Shown here: piece by piece, positions 49,044-61,514 of the stretch
How positions within the stretch are numbered: position 1 is the stretch's first letter
Layout: each line of letters starts with the position of its first letter
Assembly (NCBI RefSeq): GCF_029227915.1
Contig: NC_079880.1
Coordinates: 21,514,501-21,578,500, forward strand
Source: Hydractinia symbiolongicarpus
Lineage: Eukaryota; Cnidaria; Hydrozoa; Anthoathecata; Hydractiniidae
DNA length: 64,000 nt
Direction of reading: 5' to 3'
Notes under the pieces: generated by a model
The model's database searches: none
What the model saw: the letters and a program-made list of their open reading frames with translations, nothing else
What the model was told of the DNA's origin: nothing
Translations under genes and position numbers: made by a program

Positions 49044-52000
49044 ATGGATCCAAGGCAATTCTTATCAGTAAAACCTATACCATCTGCGAGTCATGTGGGA
49101 TTAAAGATAACAGCACGTTCATCGAATCCGAACTACACTTGCGAGTATCCACACAGGCCTAGTGTAGCGAAAGGAAATTACAGAAGACGCAAGTATCAAA
49201 TAGATAATTGTGGATATAGATCTGTTTCAACGAAGCCGTATCAAGAAGTTGGTAACGTTGTGTTAGATTCAAGAAAGTTAATTCTTTCTACTCTCGGTCA
49301 AGAAGAGAAACCTGAGGAAAAAGAGGTAGTTTTTGTTGAATGTTTGTTAGTTCGAAAGTTGTGTGAGTGCTTTAGTGTTTTGAATAGTGCATTCAAAAAA
49401 GAATATTCTCAATAATAATTTACCCAAGTACACTCTTAATAATCCTTTGTTATCAATTCGCTGTCAGTTTTTGTCTGTCGTTTTCTTTGTATATAGATGA
49501 AATTTGCTTTTTTTTATTTAGAGATAAAATTTTGGCATTTATAGGTTTTTCCTACGTATTGATTTTTGCAAACTTTTTTATAGTACTTTTGAGGCAAGTT
49601 AGAAATGAAAAAGCGTAGTTATTTTTCTTAAGTTTGACTCAGCTTATAAAGTAGGCCTTATATTTGTTCAAAGAGGCAGTAATAATTTTGTTCATTACGA
49701 CACACATGGCATGATATCACTGAAATTACTTTGTAAATAAGTGTTGATAAATAATACGTTTTTGCTATTTTTAGGAACTGAGCAGTGATGATGACGATGC
49801 TTCTGATATTGTAAATAAAGAGAAAAACAGTCAGGTATAGTTATTAATGGGAAATTTTATCTTGGGGTATATCAAGTTTTGTGATGCTATAGTTTGGTAC
49901 TTACCCAGGTTCTATATAGAGATGCAATTAGTGGGCTTTTGTGTGTACAGGGAATCCTCCCTTTAAATTTTTCACTTTTCGAAGTGTTCTCAGTTTGATT
50001 TGAGAACAACTTTTGCTATTATTATTATCATTCAGGGTTTTACAGAAGTGCTACAAGAGCAACAACATGCAAAGGAGTTGCATACAATTCAGAATCAGCT
50101 TTACAAAGACCTGTAAGTATCTTAACTTTGAAAATAAAAGTCTACAGAAAAAGATCTCATTGTGACTCTTTTTGTTAGTTTTTGTTTTTGTTTTGTGCCT
50201 AAAAATGCCTAAATAACTTTTAAGAAGACATTGACAATTTGGTCTTGAAAACATAAACTATAAAGCATAAATTTCTAATGGGTGATTTGTTTTATTTGAC
50301 AACTCAGCGATTAATTGACAAAATGTCTCAATACCCTTGTTTATACACTGTGTCCATATGTCCTAAAAAATCAAGAAATATATTTATTCCTCACTGTATA
50401 AGTTGAGTAAATAACAAGTCAGACTGAATGTATTGCACGTCGTCAAAATATTGTGGTGCAGCCTGGGGTAATCAGTTTTATTGTATTAGTATCACTTCTT
50501 TTTTAATTTCTTCAGGAACATTACTTCAGAAACCACTTTTTAAGTTGGCCATGAAAAGATTCATGTTTCCTTAAATTTTAAAAAACACTTTCTATTAAGA
50601 TAAACTATTCAGATATTATGAAAAAAAGTTTTGCTCTGTAATTTAACTGCTGTTTATGTATGAGAGTGTACAATTTGCAAAACAATGTATAAATTGTTGA
50701 TGTGAATAACAAGTTTTCTGACAAGAAGCAGGCACGTCACATCACCAATTTTTTTGCCCACATCATATAAATTGAATTAGAATGACTGATTGTACTTATT
50801 TTAACAAATGCTTTTAGAAAAATAATGAATAAAGTGAAGCTGGGAACTGGCTTATTTACGGTGCTAGATCAAGAAAAACAGAAAAAGGTTTGTACATAAT
50901 ATTGTATAACCTATTTTGGCTATGTAAATGTACCTAGTTAGCACGCATAATTTTTTTGTAAGAAGAATTTTTACTTCTCTATTGTTATGGATTTTTTTAA
51001 ATTAAAAAACCATTTTGCAGAAGAAAAAAAGGAATCGTCATTTTGTTTCTGAGGTCATTTAAGTGCATGCAAAATACTTAACTTTCGAGAATTTCAATTA
51101 AAACTTTTAAATGTTTTTTTTTTTTTTTTGCAAAAGTTTTTTTGTGATGAAGTAGGCTAACTTGGATTTCCAAATATGTAACACAGTTGTAATAATTTAA
51201 TTTAATAAAGTTTCTGAGCCTTCAAATCATTCTTTTTTGGGACTAAAAATAATACTTGAGATTTGAGAAGAAGCATTAACTAGGTATACTTCGCAAGGTT
51301 TTAAAAAAATGACTCAAAAGCATAAATCTGTGGTATGCTTTATTACATATACATCCTCCATAACAACACCTTTCATTGTTCAGTATATTTACATGCATTT
51401 ATCAGGTAGAATCGACGACACACCAACAAGATATAGAAAAACTTGAAAAAACATCACAAATGGTTCCTGCAAATGAAGATACTGATACAGAAGAAGAAGA
51501 GGAACAAGACATACGCAGGTACCTTTTTTTTATTATTTTCTGTTTGTTTGTTCATTTGTTCGTTTCTTGTTTGTCATGTGTCTGTCCATTTATTGTTCCT
51601 CCTTTCCTCTGATTGTTTTACATCTGCCTGTCCATTAGTTAGTTGTTCGTCGTTTGTTGGTTCCATGCTCGTTTGTTCATTCAACGTTCGTCCGTACGTC
51701 TTTTTGTTGTTCATCTGCTGTTTATCTGTTCATCATTCATCTGTCTGTCCATTTGTTTGTTTGTACATTCGTTCGACATTCGTTGTTTGCCTGTTACATG
51801 TTCTTCTGTCTGTTCCATTCGTTGTATGTGTGCTCAGGCCGGAAATGTAGCAGGTTCTTCTGATCGTCCCTACATCCATTACGGCTTGTGCGTCGCTAGT
51901 ATTGCATTCATCGTGCATCACTTTGTTCGTCCATTCAAGACTTGTCTTGTATTCATTCGTTCGTCTGTCCGTTTGTCTCTTCATCTTTGCTTGCTTAGGA

Positions 52001-55000
52001 CGGAATCGCAGCGGGTAAGTGTTGCCAACCTAAAAAAGCAGATAAAAGTTCCCCTTCTCGTACGTCTTATTACCTGTTTCTTGTTTTTGTTTTTGTTTGC
52101 TCGCACATGTGTATGTTTGTTTAATTGCTTACTTAAACCTTTTTAATGAGTTTGGGGTACAATTTTTGGGTGGACTTTATAATTTAATTGAGTAATTGGG
52201 TAAATGATTAAATTAGAGAGATGAATAAATAGACTCTATTATTTTCTTCGGTATTTATAATACTTTGTGTTTTTTGTAGATATGTGGTGGCAAGTCCGGA
52301 AACTCGTATTCCTGTAATAGATAAAAATCAAGACCATAATAATAATAATAGGTAAGTCATTGTTGGTGGTTGTTGTGTAAGATTTCCTGGTCTATTTTGA
52401 TGTTTCCATCATGCATGGAGGTTTTTTGTCGGCAATTATAATAATATTGTGTAAAAATGTGTTTTGCTTTTTACATTTTTTTTCTCAACCCTACTTTTAC
52501 AAGGAACGAGTTAAGAAGTATACCTGTCTGTTTTTTAGTTCTTCTCATTCCTCACGAATCTCGCAATATGAAAACAGGTTTCCAACACAACATTACACTA
52601 AAGAAAGAGCTGCATCAACAAGCTTGTTGTTGCACTCAAAGAAACTTGCTGTACCAGACAGCCCTGTAAATCATCGTAAGATGTTCAGAAGAAAACACAT
52701 GCCTAGGCCTTACTCACCAATACATACCAATGTTAATTTCTATAAAGCTTCTTCAAGGTGGGTGAAGTCTGAATTTTAATAAGGCTTTTGTTTCCAATGC
52801 CTGTTATAGTCGGGTGTGTTTAAGTATGTTTAAAGCTATTTTACCAAAGTAATCGAGTCCAAGCATGGATAGATTTTATAATGTGTTAATACAACGTAGA
52901 AAGCGCAGAAAGATTTTCATTTTTAATGATAACTGTTTCTTTTTTCGTTTAAAAGCGTTAGTGTTTTGCCTCTGTTGTAAGCTCCTTCAATGTAGATTTT
53001 TTTCTGTACTTTTAGTCAACTAAGTATTTATTCATCTGAGATGGCTTTATATGCAAAAAGTCTAATCAATGTACAGATCAAATATATACATTTGACTACA
53101 GGATTGATAAAAAAAACACAAAAATGTAGCATGTTTATTTCATATAAAGTAGGTGATTAGGTAAATTAGGGACTTAAACCATCTGAGTTACGTCACCCAA
53201 GTCATAATAATTGATACTGACCACCATTTGTAGTGTAAAGTATTTTGATCACAAAAACCTTGTTCTTTTTCAGTACATCTCTCTTTCGTCAACTTTGTGT
53301 TATAAACTGGATACTAGAAGCTATGTCTCAAGACAACAACCCTCCTGTCATGGGCATGATATCATCATGTTGGAACGTTAGGTGGGTTTATCAGCATGCC
53401 GATGATCATCATGAAATGTCTCTTCATACTTTTTTGTTATTTTAGGAAAAGTTTTTATTTATTAAATTCTTTTTTAACTAAACATTATTAAACAGAACTG
53501 CTACAAGTTCTGAAACACAGAAAAAGAAAAGTTTTAACTATAGGTGGAAGAGCTATCGATCTATCCACATTTTTAAGAAATTATAATATATGCTAAGCAT
53601 GAATTCTAAAAAATGTTTAAAAATTTTGAGCATACTGAAGCTATCTAAATTTGTTTTAATGCCTATATCCTTCTGTGCTGAAGGGAAAAGGAAAAACTTG
53701 TTCTCTAAGAAAAAAAGCTGATGCCTGCAAATGTCAAGGTGTTAATTTTTATCTGGTTAATCCATGCTTATAGCCAACTTACGGAAGACACAAAATTATC
53801 ACAAAGAAGGATTGAACGTGAAAAGATAGCTGATCCAATCTGGCAATCCTTTATGAGTAACCCTAGCAGATTTCAAGTACGTCGTTTTCATTTTGTTGCA
53901 GTCATTATTGTTATTTTTGCTGACGCGGTTATTGCCGTCGTCGTGGATTTGTTGTTGTTTTTTTGCTGCCATCGTTATTATTGTCGTTGCCGTCGCTGTT
54001 ATTCCTGTTAAAGTTGTCTTTGCTGTTGTTGTTGCTTTTATCGTCAAGAAATGGCTGATTTACAGCTAATAAAAATATTCTGCAAAAAAAGTGACGTATG
54101 TGTCGACTCTATGCTAACCAGACCTCCAGGTTCATTGTTGTTGTTGTTGTCGGGTTTTTTCTCGTTTGTGATTTTCTTTGTTATTTATTTAGTCCAAGTC
54201 ACACCGCTATAAAATCCCTGGCAGAAAAGTTTCAATTCGTGCAAGTTCTTTATTGAATTTTTCTATGAATTCAAACAGAAGTAAAATGTCAGGTAAAAAA
54301 ATAAACTTTTGTTTACACACGAGTGAACACTACACCTATTCTTTTAATTTCCTGTCATGAAATAAACATAGAGTAATATAAGTTGTCGAAAACTGACTGT
54401 GTCGCTGTGGATTACACGAAGGTGACTTTTGTACCTTGAACGGAATGCTAAGATGCGTCAACTGAGTGTTAGATTGAATATTTGTCAACATATACTTACT
54501 AAGCCGTAATCTTTTTACCAGTATAAGAGCACTGTAACATCGCTATAGCCGTATCATTATCTCTACCACAGGTAAAATTGAATTTTAAAGGGGAAAATAT
54601 TTACAACACATTTTAAAAATATCGGGTTAAATATCGTCTCTCAAGATATAAATTTATTGTCTACGAATATGTCAGAGTTTTACTTTTGATCCTAGCGTTT
54701 CCACTCCAAACAGAGGTTAAAAAAATCCTTTTAAAAGTCAATAATTTTTTTTCAGATGATCATCGTAGCGTTAGTAGTGGAAATCAAACCCTTGAATTAT
54801 CTTCATCCTTGAACAGAAAACATGGCGATACACAAGCTTTTAAGTATACCGCAGGTTGGTAGGAATACTGTTCTACTTAAAATGCTGTTTCATTTTTAAA
54901 CGGATGATCGAAGTAAGGATTTGTTACTGCCCAGTCTACTATGCTCTTACAGCGCTACTGATCTACTGATAATAAGAATATTTATAAACACATTACGAAC

Positions 55001-58000
55001 TTTTCAGATGCGGGACAAAGTGATGCAATACCAGAAGAAGTTGAAAAAGAAAGAAACAGTCAAGAGGTATTAGTGTTTTTATACACCTGCAGTGACAGCC
55101 ATGTTTGTTGTTCAAATGTGCTTACAGCCATGTCTGAAATAGTTGTTATATCGTTTATCCGTTGTTGCAAAACTTCTCATATCTTATGCACATTGACGAC
55201 AGAATTTGCTCTGTTTGGTATGCTCCAAATATAACTACGTATTTAACACACTTTCAGATGGCATGTCTATACTTGTAGGAAACATCATCCCCTCCGTCAA
55301 CAAGAAAACACATCCAGTGGAAGAAACTAAGAGGTGATTGTATGATGTAATTCTTATTCGTTTGCATTTAATCTTAGATAGTTTGATGTTTTAAAGCTTG
55401 GGTTGGTTTTCATGAGTGCAAACTGAGTTAGTTTTCCATTAGTACAAACAGAGTTAGTTGTACATTACTGCAAACAGAGTTGTTTTTACATTAGTTAAAA
55501 CTGAGTTGGTTTTACATTAGTGCAAACTGAATGTGTCTTACATTAGTGGAAACAGAGTTGCATACATTGCAATGGAATTTTAGAATAAAAAATAAATTTG
55601 TGTTATAGCAGCATCTCGAACCTACCATTTGTTTGTTAATAAGTCATAAGCCAAAAGTTAAGTCATTTCCTAGTGATACTGTTAACAGAAAAAGAGAACA
55701 TATTTTCTCGATAATTCAGACACTTTTATACGTGTAAATTTTCTCCATATTCATACGTGCATATTTCGACGATTATTTAGGCGCTTACAACTTCAACACA
55801 TCAGTGTCGGATGTCGTTTTGATGAGAATGAAGAAGAGGAAAACATTAGAAGAGTTGTCACTTGTGCCAGATGACGTCAAAGAGAAATTTGCTGACATCA
55901 AGAACGAGCAGGCTGTGATATTGCACGATAATTTAGAGCTGATTGAAAAGTAAGTTTGGGCTCGATTGGATGTCTGTTGTTGTGAAGTCACGCGCATGTA
56001 TTAGATAGCTAGATAGATAGATGGATGTGCATATTTTACATGGCTAGCCTGACAAATATGGAGAGATATACTCTGTCTATCATTTCCCATAGGGACTATG
56101 GCTTAGATGGGAAATCCTAGAGTATTTAATACTCATTTGGAGTTGCGTAGACGAGCCCTTGTTCTGCCATACAACCCCCTGCAACATCCAACGGCTCACA
56201 CAGTGTGCCATCACTCCCATTTCTCTCGCATGCCTGGGGTCAAATCGGGGCTATGGTAACATCCACTCGCCCATGTTAAATCGCTGTAGATGGAAACCAA
56301 ATCACGGTCTTCCGCACAAAGCGTGAGAGTTATAACCACTAAGCTACGGCGCCACAAAATTCCCTTATTTTTCTTACAAACGATGCAAAAAACCGTTATT
56401 TATTTTTTGGGACAGGTGTTTTCCTGTGTAACTTTAAAGGGTGTGTTACTTAAATCATTGTCCTTGATTATTCAAGCAAGTTTTTTACTTAGACGTATAT
56501 CGTTGTGTTTGACTAAGTCTTCAATAGAGGCTGTTTAAGGTTAGGCGTGGAGGAGTGTTGTGGAGAGAGTTTACGTTTGTTATGCATTGTTGTAGACATC
56601 GTTGGGCGAGTTACGAAAAGAAGTTTTTCGCATTGAACGTGATGAAAAATGTATACGAAACACTCAATCAGTTTCGCGAGAACGGAAAGATTGATTTCGA
56701 GGATGAACCAATTGAAATGAAAGTTGAGAGTAAATGGTGAGAGGATATTTAGTTTTTCAGTTTTATTGTTTGTGCGTAAATAATACATGAAAATACTGCC
56801 ACCTCTCAATGTCTTGAATTCTTTGCTACTTGATGACGTCATCAAAAGACCTTTAACCTTATTATCATCTTAACTGCTCGTCGAAAACGCAGTTGCTAAT
56901 TTCTCCAGAACACCAACGTAGTAAATCATTCAACTGTCCACTGACTGAAACGACATCAAATTATGGAATGTTGACTGTAGCAATAACTTTGACACACACC
57001 CACCGGTCAATATGTGTATAATGTTTAAAATGTTTTTCAGGTATACAGATCTTATGAAAGGTCTACCGCAAAATTTCAAGGAGGAAAAGAATATTAGCTT
57101 GATATTAAAGAAAATACAAAGATTCTGTGACGTAAGTGATTTCCGTTTTTCCATTGTGTACTCGACGTTATTGCGAGAGCACTCTTTAACTTTAAAACAA
57201 TTTAATAGTGTTGGTTGGAAACGTATGTGAGTTAGAAACCTCACGCGAGTCAAAGTTGAGAGTTTTACGTGTAAAACGTTGGATTGTGTCTGATGTAAGA
57301 ATCCAAGGACTTATAAACGAGCAAAATTTGTTTATAAAATTATTATAGATTAATTATTTAGAAATTATAAAATTACTTAAGATTCATTTGAAGAGGAAAT
57401 CACGTTTTTTAATCTTTCTCAGATCCAACAGATATCACTACAGATCGCATAGGAGTTGAGTTAATCCTGATATATTTTTTTCAAATGTGCAGTAATGAGG
57501 TTATTATTCGTCGTTCTGATTCTTAACTTAATAGTGTAAGCTGCAAAACATATAGGACCAAGCGAGACGATAATTGTCTTGGTTAATCTGATCTGTTTTT
57601 ATTTTTTGCTTGTCTTGAAGTGTTTTCTAGTTAATAACTCAAGTTTTTGTTTGTAACAGCAGTTTCATTTAATGTCTGGTTTAGATTGAAGGACGCAAAA
57701 TTAGTGGTTCACATTTTCTTCGTTCATTATCCATTCTCCGACCCTTCGAGTTATGCTATCCCGATATAAGTGCTGGAATCGAGGTAATATTCTTGTTCAC
57801 AGGCTAAATTCAGAAACCAGAAACTATGATGATAGGGCTACAATGTTTTGGCTCCATTTATCTCTTTACTTCTAAAACTTGAATGGACTAATATCGGATT
57901 TAATCGGATTGTCAGAAGATGTGGTTCAAGGACCTAGAATATTTTTAAACTTTGTGTTCAAGTTGTCTATAAAATCTCTTAGACCTGTTGTTTTGAAGAT

Positions 58001-58473
58001 GTGCGCTCGTGTTTTTCACAAATTTAGTCTGGAGGTATATATAACTAGTCGTTAATCCATCAAAAATCATTGGATTTGCCTATCCTATGTGTTCCAGTCC
58101 TCAGATTATCGCCCGTCTATATAACCTAGACATTTGGCTACCATTTTAAACATATAATATTATTATAGACTAGTCGTTAACCCGTGGAGAAATCCACAGG
58201 GTCGCCCGTCTTTAAATTTCACGCTAATTCGTGTGTCTGTTGCATGTCGCTTTTCTTGTGGACAGACAGATAAAAAACGGCTATTATTACAGCGACAACT
58301 ACTTTCGGTGCTGTAGAATATACTGAAATAGAATTCTGCTTTTTTATTTTCAGTTTGTTCGCGATAAAATTGTTGAAATGGATAAAACAGAGTTTGAGGC
58401 GTGGTGTAAGAAGCACATCAAAAGACAGCAACGTTCAAAGTCGGCACCACCCTCCACAAAAACAAACTTTTAA
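49044..58473 (+). CDS. Uncharacterised 18-exon charged/coiled-coil protein, tentatively CCDC60-like
   Basis: Exons: 49044-49325, 49775-49834, 50036-50112, 50818-50887, 51406-51518, 52280-52351, 52539-52757, 53274-53381, 53774-53876, 54193-54292, 54756-54854, 55008-55066, 55279-55333, 55781-55949, 56596-56736, 57041-57131, 57685-57783 and 58354-58473. All junctions are gt/ag and the phase is unbroken, giving 678 aa. There is no signal peptide or membrane span. Visible parts: a basic N-terminus rich in Tyr/Arg; acidic Asp/Glu clusters in exons 2 and 5; a Gln/Glu-rich helix in exon 3. The most conserved-looking block begins at residue 301, Leu-Phe-Arg-Gln-Leu-Cys-Val-Ile-Asn-Trp-Ile-Leu-Glu-Ala-Met. 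It is followed by Ser-Cys-Trp-Asn and an Ile-Glu-Arg-Glu-Lys-Ile-Ala helix. The last 150 residues are helical and charged. The small-exon architecture and the Phe-Arg-Gln-x-Cys...Trp block remind me of CCDC60, a poorly studied, cilium-associated-looking family. I could not check this. Confidence 0.8.
51530..52000. repeat. Low-complexity gttcgtttgtctgtcc-type tract
   Basis: Degenerate repeats of ttgttcgtttgt, tgtctgtccatt and cattcgttcg fill intron 5 of the CCDC60-like gene and create long open frames in several phases. Those frames are rich in Cys/Phe/Val/Ser with no protein-like conservation. I attribute them to the repeat. Confidence 0.7.
56040..56353 (-). mobile_element. tRNA-derived SINE candidate
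   Basis: Read from 56353 on the minus strand the sequence starts ggcgccgtagcttagtggtt and continues ataactctcacgctttgtgcg. This has the layout of a tRNA 5' half, with an A-box-like tagcttagtgg, then an anticodon-arm-like stretch, then a weakened B-box region (gatttggtttccatc). The remaining ~230 bp to about 56040 would be the SINE body. It lies in intron 14 of the CCDC60-like gene, antisense to it. The degraded B box argues for an old or imperfect copy and not a functional tRNA gene. Confidence 0.6.
58166..58275. repeat. Second copy of the cccgtgga hairpin mini-element
   Basis: The segment actagtcgttaacccgtgga then aatccac and gggtcgcccgtc, followed after ~50 bp by a short gacagacaga, parallels the start of the (CAGA)n element at 21180-21400. 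Here the tetranucleotide array is only about 10 bp long. It is in the last intron of the CCDC60-like gene, about 80 bp upstream of the exon 18 acceptor. Confidence 0.65.
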
Positions 58474-59212
58474 TCTGTGCCTGTCCTGCTCAAAAAGTTG
58501 TTAAGATGGATTTGAAGTAACCATAAAAAAATTATCATAATCATATGAAAACTAACCCTTGAGAATTTGACGGAGTGATCAGCGGATACTTGAAATACTT
58601 CCATCTAGGATGTTCAAGCTAGTTTTGTCCTTTTATCAAGAAAAAGTTGTCCGGCCAGTCGCAAGCTAAAGATTGATGTTGCGCGAATGTGCGCGTTTGT
58701 TTTTAATTTTTCCAGTTTAAAAAACTACAATCAGTCCGTCTAATTTTTTTATCGACTTTGAGTGACCAGAAATTAGGTTGACAGAACAGCAAGACGAGTA
58801 TGAAGAAAAGATCTAACTTATTAATTTTTTTAAAAAACAAAAGCATTTTATCACATTTTTTAATTATTTTTATACGTATTTTTGCGAGTGTAGATATATT
58901 GTTATGAAAGTGTGTTTTAATATATTTATAAGTTTGAATATGTTTTATATATTTTTAATGTTTATTAGTTTTATTTCGAACTCGTATCATTCGATGAATT
59001 TACAATCTTAAATCAATCACCGTCTTCTCAAAAGATTTATCATAAATGGACGTTTCCACGTTCTTGCTTGGTCCTTATAATATCGGCTCAAAGTATAATT
59101 TTGTCTCGATTAGTTGAGGAATAACAATATTATTTTTTTTATTGTGCTTACGTTTTTATTGTACAATCGGTTTGCAAGAAGAATTTTTTACAAGTTTGTA
59201 TCAGCAATTTTT
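58474..59212. other. Short convergent intergenic region
   Basis: It separates the 3' ends of the CCDC60-like gene (+) and the CAP-ShKT gene (-). A minus-strand aataaa at 59160-59155, about 53 nt past the CAP-ShKT stop, is a good polyadenylation signal for that gene. No other feature is recognised. Confidence 0.55.
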
Positions 59213-61514
59213 TTAACAATATCCACATGTTTTATAACAGTTCTTCTCAAACAATTTCGCGTATTTTCCTTCGCAGCTGTATCCCCAATTATACATAAAG
59301 TTGTAGCATCGAGTTTGACCGTACTTGTCAATACATGGTCGGTTAGCAACAGTTGCCATGGATGGATCCAATTCGAATAAAGATGGTGTCACAGCTATTA
59401 GATAAAAAAAGTTAGTTGAATTTTGGATATAAATTTATTACTGATTTAACGAATGCGGAAGAAATGTAAAACTAGAGGCTTAGTGAAGCAATCTTAAAAT
59501 AAAAAATATTTTCTACTGCAAGGGCGTGGTTACACTTACCTCCAGCAATTCGTGGTTGAACTTTCTCAGTATATGTTTGCAATCTTTCCCCAGTGTAATG
59601 AAAATTTCCGCGCGGTGCATATTTTGCGACAATGAATGTTTCAACGTTACCATAATCGGCATAAATACGACTTTTTCCCGATGCTATGCCGACTCCAAAT
59701 TTTGTCGTGTCCGTCCAAACAAGTTGGGTGAAATGGCCAACTGCTTTGCCATTTTTTGTACGTGCTGTTGTGTAGTCGTAATCTTCAATCTCTACGTACC
59801 TGATAAACTAATTGAATTAATGACACAGCTCACTAAATGCGTGTTAAAATTTTAGCGGATGCGTTTTTAAAAATCATGCCTCGTGTCTAATTAAAAGTTT
59901 CGTCCTCTTAACTTCGGTAAAGTTGGTTTTCACTATATTTTCACACTTATAAGTCTACCAAAAGCACTTAATGTGCAGTATTTTGGGCTGTTACCTGCCA
60001 CAGCGCGCTAAACCCGGTCTCAATAAAGGTTATTTAAAAATAGTTTCACTGCAAAACGCTTTGGAAGCCAACTAGTCTCAAAAAATTAAAAGCGCCGCGG
60101 CCAAAAAAAAGATTGTAATTTGTGTACTTAAACAAAGAACATTAGGCGCTGCTGTAAAAAACGTTTACTCTGAAACCAGTGTTAAAGAAGAACAAACGTA
60201 GCAGTACGTACCAAGCTAAGCTGGCCTGAGCACAAGTGGCCATATTTTTGTTGTCTGACCAGTAGAGATTTTCACCAAGCCCATTTCTTGTGGTATCATG
60301 AACCAGATATGTTTTTCTTCGACCTCGGTGATCTGCTAAAAGTTTTTCTGCGTATCTCTGCGCAAGAACAGCGATTCCTTCATCCCATTCCAACGGGTTT
60401 GTGTTGGTGTGAAGAGCCCGTAATTTGTTGTGAGAACTGATGCATCGACCTGAAAATTCAGTTTAATATTTGTTTAAAAAAACTTTAATATCGTCTTTAG
60501 ACATTGCTTCTACGAAGTAAACAAACACATAAATGTTTAGGCCTAAGTATTCTACGTATTTTTTAAACGAAATTTGCTTGGCTAAGACAAAAGTGTTGTA
60601 ACACGACAACAAGAATTGTTAGAAACATCTATGGGGAACTTTTGTATATATATATAAGGGTATTGAGTTGAGGAGAGTTAGTTATTATACACAAATGTGT
60701 TTATTAGTTCCTACCCTAGGACAGAAAAAAAATATTATATCGCCTGAAAATTTTCAATATCAGGTTTTCAATATCAACTAGTTATCGTGAATTAATTCCC
60801 GCTTAAAGGACGAAAATCGTAAGCATTCATACTGCAGAACTTGTTAAAAAACGTATGCAAAACATTTACTTTGCAGAACATTTTTACAATTTCTGCAGGA
60901 AAACAAACAGTTACTTACGAATTTCTGTTTGGCTAAGCGCATCTAAAAATTAAAGAAGGTTATTAAAATGAGAACAAGAGGAAGCTTATGAGCCAGTTTC
61001 ATTCTTCAGTACCGAATTCATTTATTTTATTATTTTCGTTTCTTGAATAGGATTTTGAAGATTAAAAACTGCTGCAATTAAAAACGTAGATTAGAAAGAA
61101 AGTTTGAGCAAAAATAATAAAAATTGTAATATAGGTTTACAGAGTCATAATATTATATTTAGAAACATTTGCAAACACAAAATTGAATTTTTTGATTTTT
61201 TGGTCCAACATGACCCTAGAATTGTCTGTTTCTATGACAACTGTAGGAAATTTGTTTTGAACAAAAATTCTAATAGTAGTCACCAAGTTTAAAAAAAAAA
61301 TCTGGAAGCCTTTCTCCGAACCCTTTTTTTCTTCCTTCCCCAGCCAGAATAGAGTTAAATTATCAAGCAATTGTTCAAAATTGTTTGCAATATGCTCCTT
61401 TCTTTATCGAAGACACTTGCTATATTTATAAGGGCAAATTAAACACTCACCCGCGCTGTTGTGCAGAATTAGAAACAGAACGATTCTCAACATGCCTGTA
61501 CATTTCCCAGCCAT
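59213..61514 (-). CDS. Secreted CAP-domain protein with C-terminal ShKT domain (5 exons)
   Basis: Exons 61514-61451, 60942-60919, 60449-60212, 59799-59540 and 59394-59213 (all gt/ag, continuous phase) encode 255 aa. Residues 1-21 are a signal peptide (Leu-Arg-Ile-Val-Leu-Phe-Leu-Ile-Leu core). The CAP/SCP domain covers ~28-180. It has His-Asn-Lys-Leu-Arg near the start, Gly-Leu-Gly-Glu-Asn-Leu-Tyr-Trp mid-domain, and the signature Gly-His-Phe-Thr-Gln-Leu-Val-Trp at 130-137. It ends with Tyr-Ala-Pro-Arg-Gly-Asn. These include the conserved His and Glu of the CAP cavity. Residues 216-255 form a ShKT domain with the six-cysteine pattern that starts Cys-Ile-Asp and ends Cys-Tyr-Lys-Thr-Cys-Gly-Tyr-Cys. 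CAP plus ShKT occurs in cnidarian extracellular and venom-type proteins, but ShKT domains are also common in non-toxic cnidarian secreted proteins, so no toxic function is claimed. The role is extracellular and otherwise unknown. Confidence 0.92.

Noticed and set aside
51021-51060. Extra exon after 50887 in the CCDC60-like gene
   Set aside because: There is an acceptor-like ttgcag, but no good donor follows and the frame ends in a stop. Skipping it keeps phase with 51406.
51999-52014. 16 nt micro-exon in the CCDC60-like gene
   Set aside because: Including it shifts the frame of the next exon and gives a stop, whereas joining 51518 directly to 52280 keeps phase. It is listed only as a possible poison exon.
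51530-52146. Several overlapping 70-170 aa frames
   Set aside because: They arise from the gttcgtttgtctgtcc low-complexity tract inside an intron and overlap each other in different phases.
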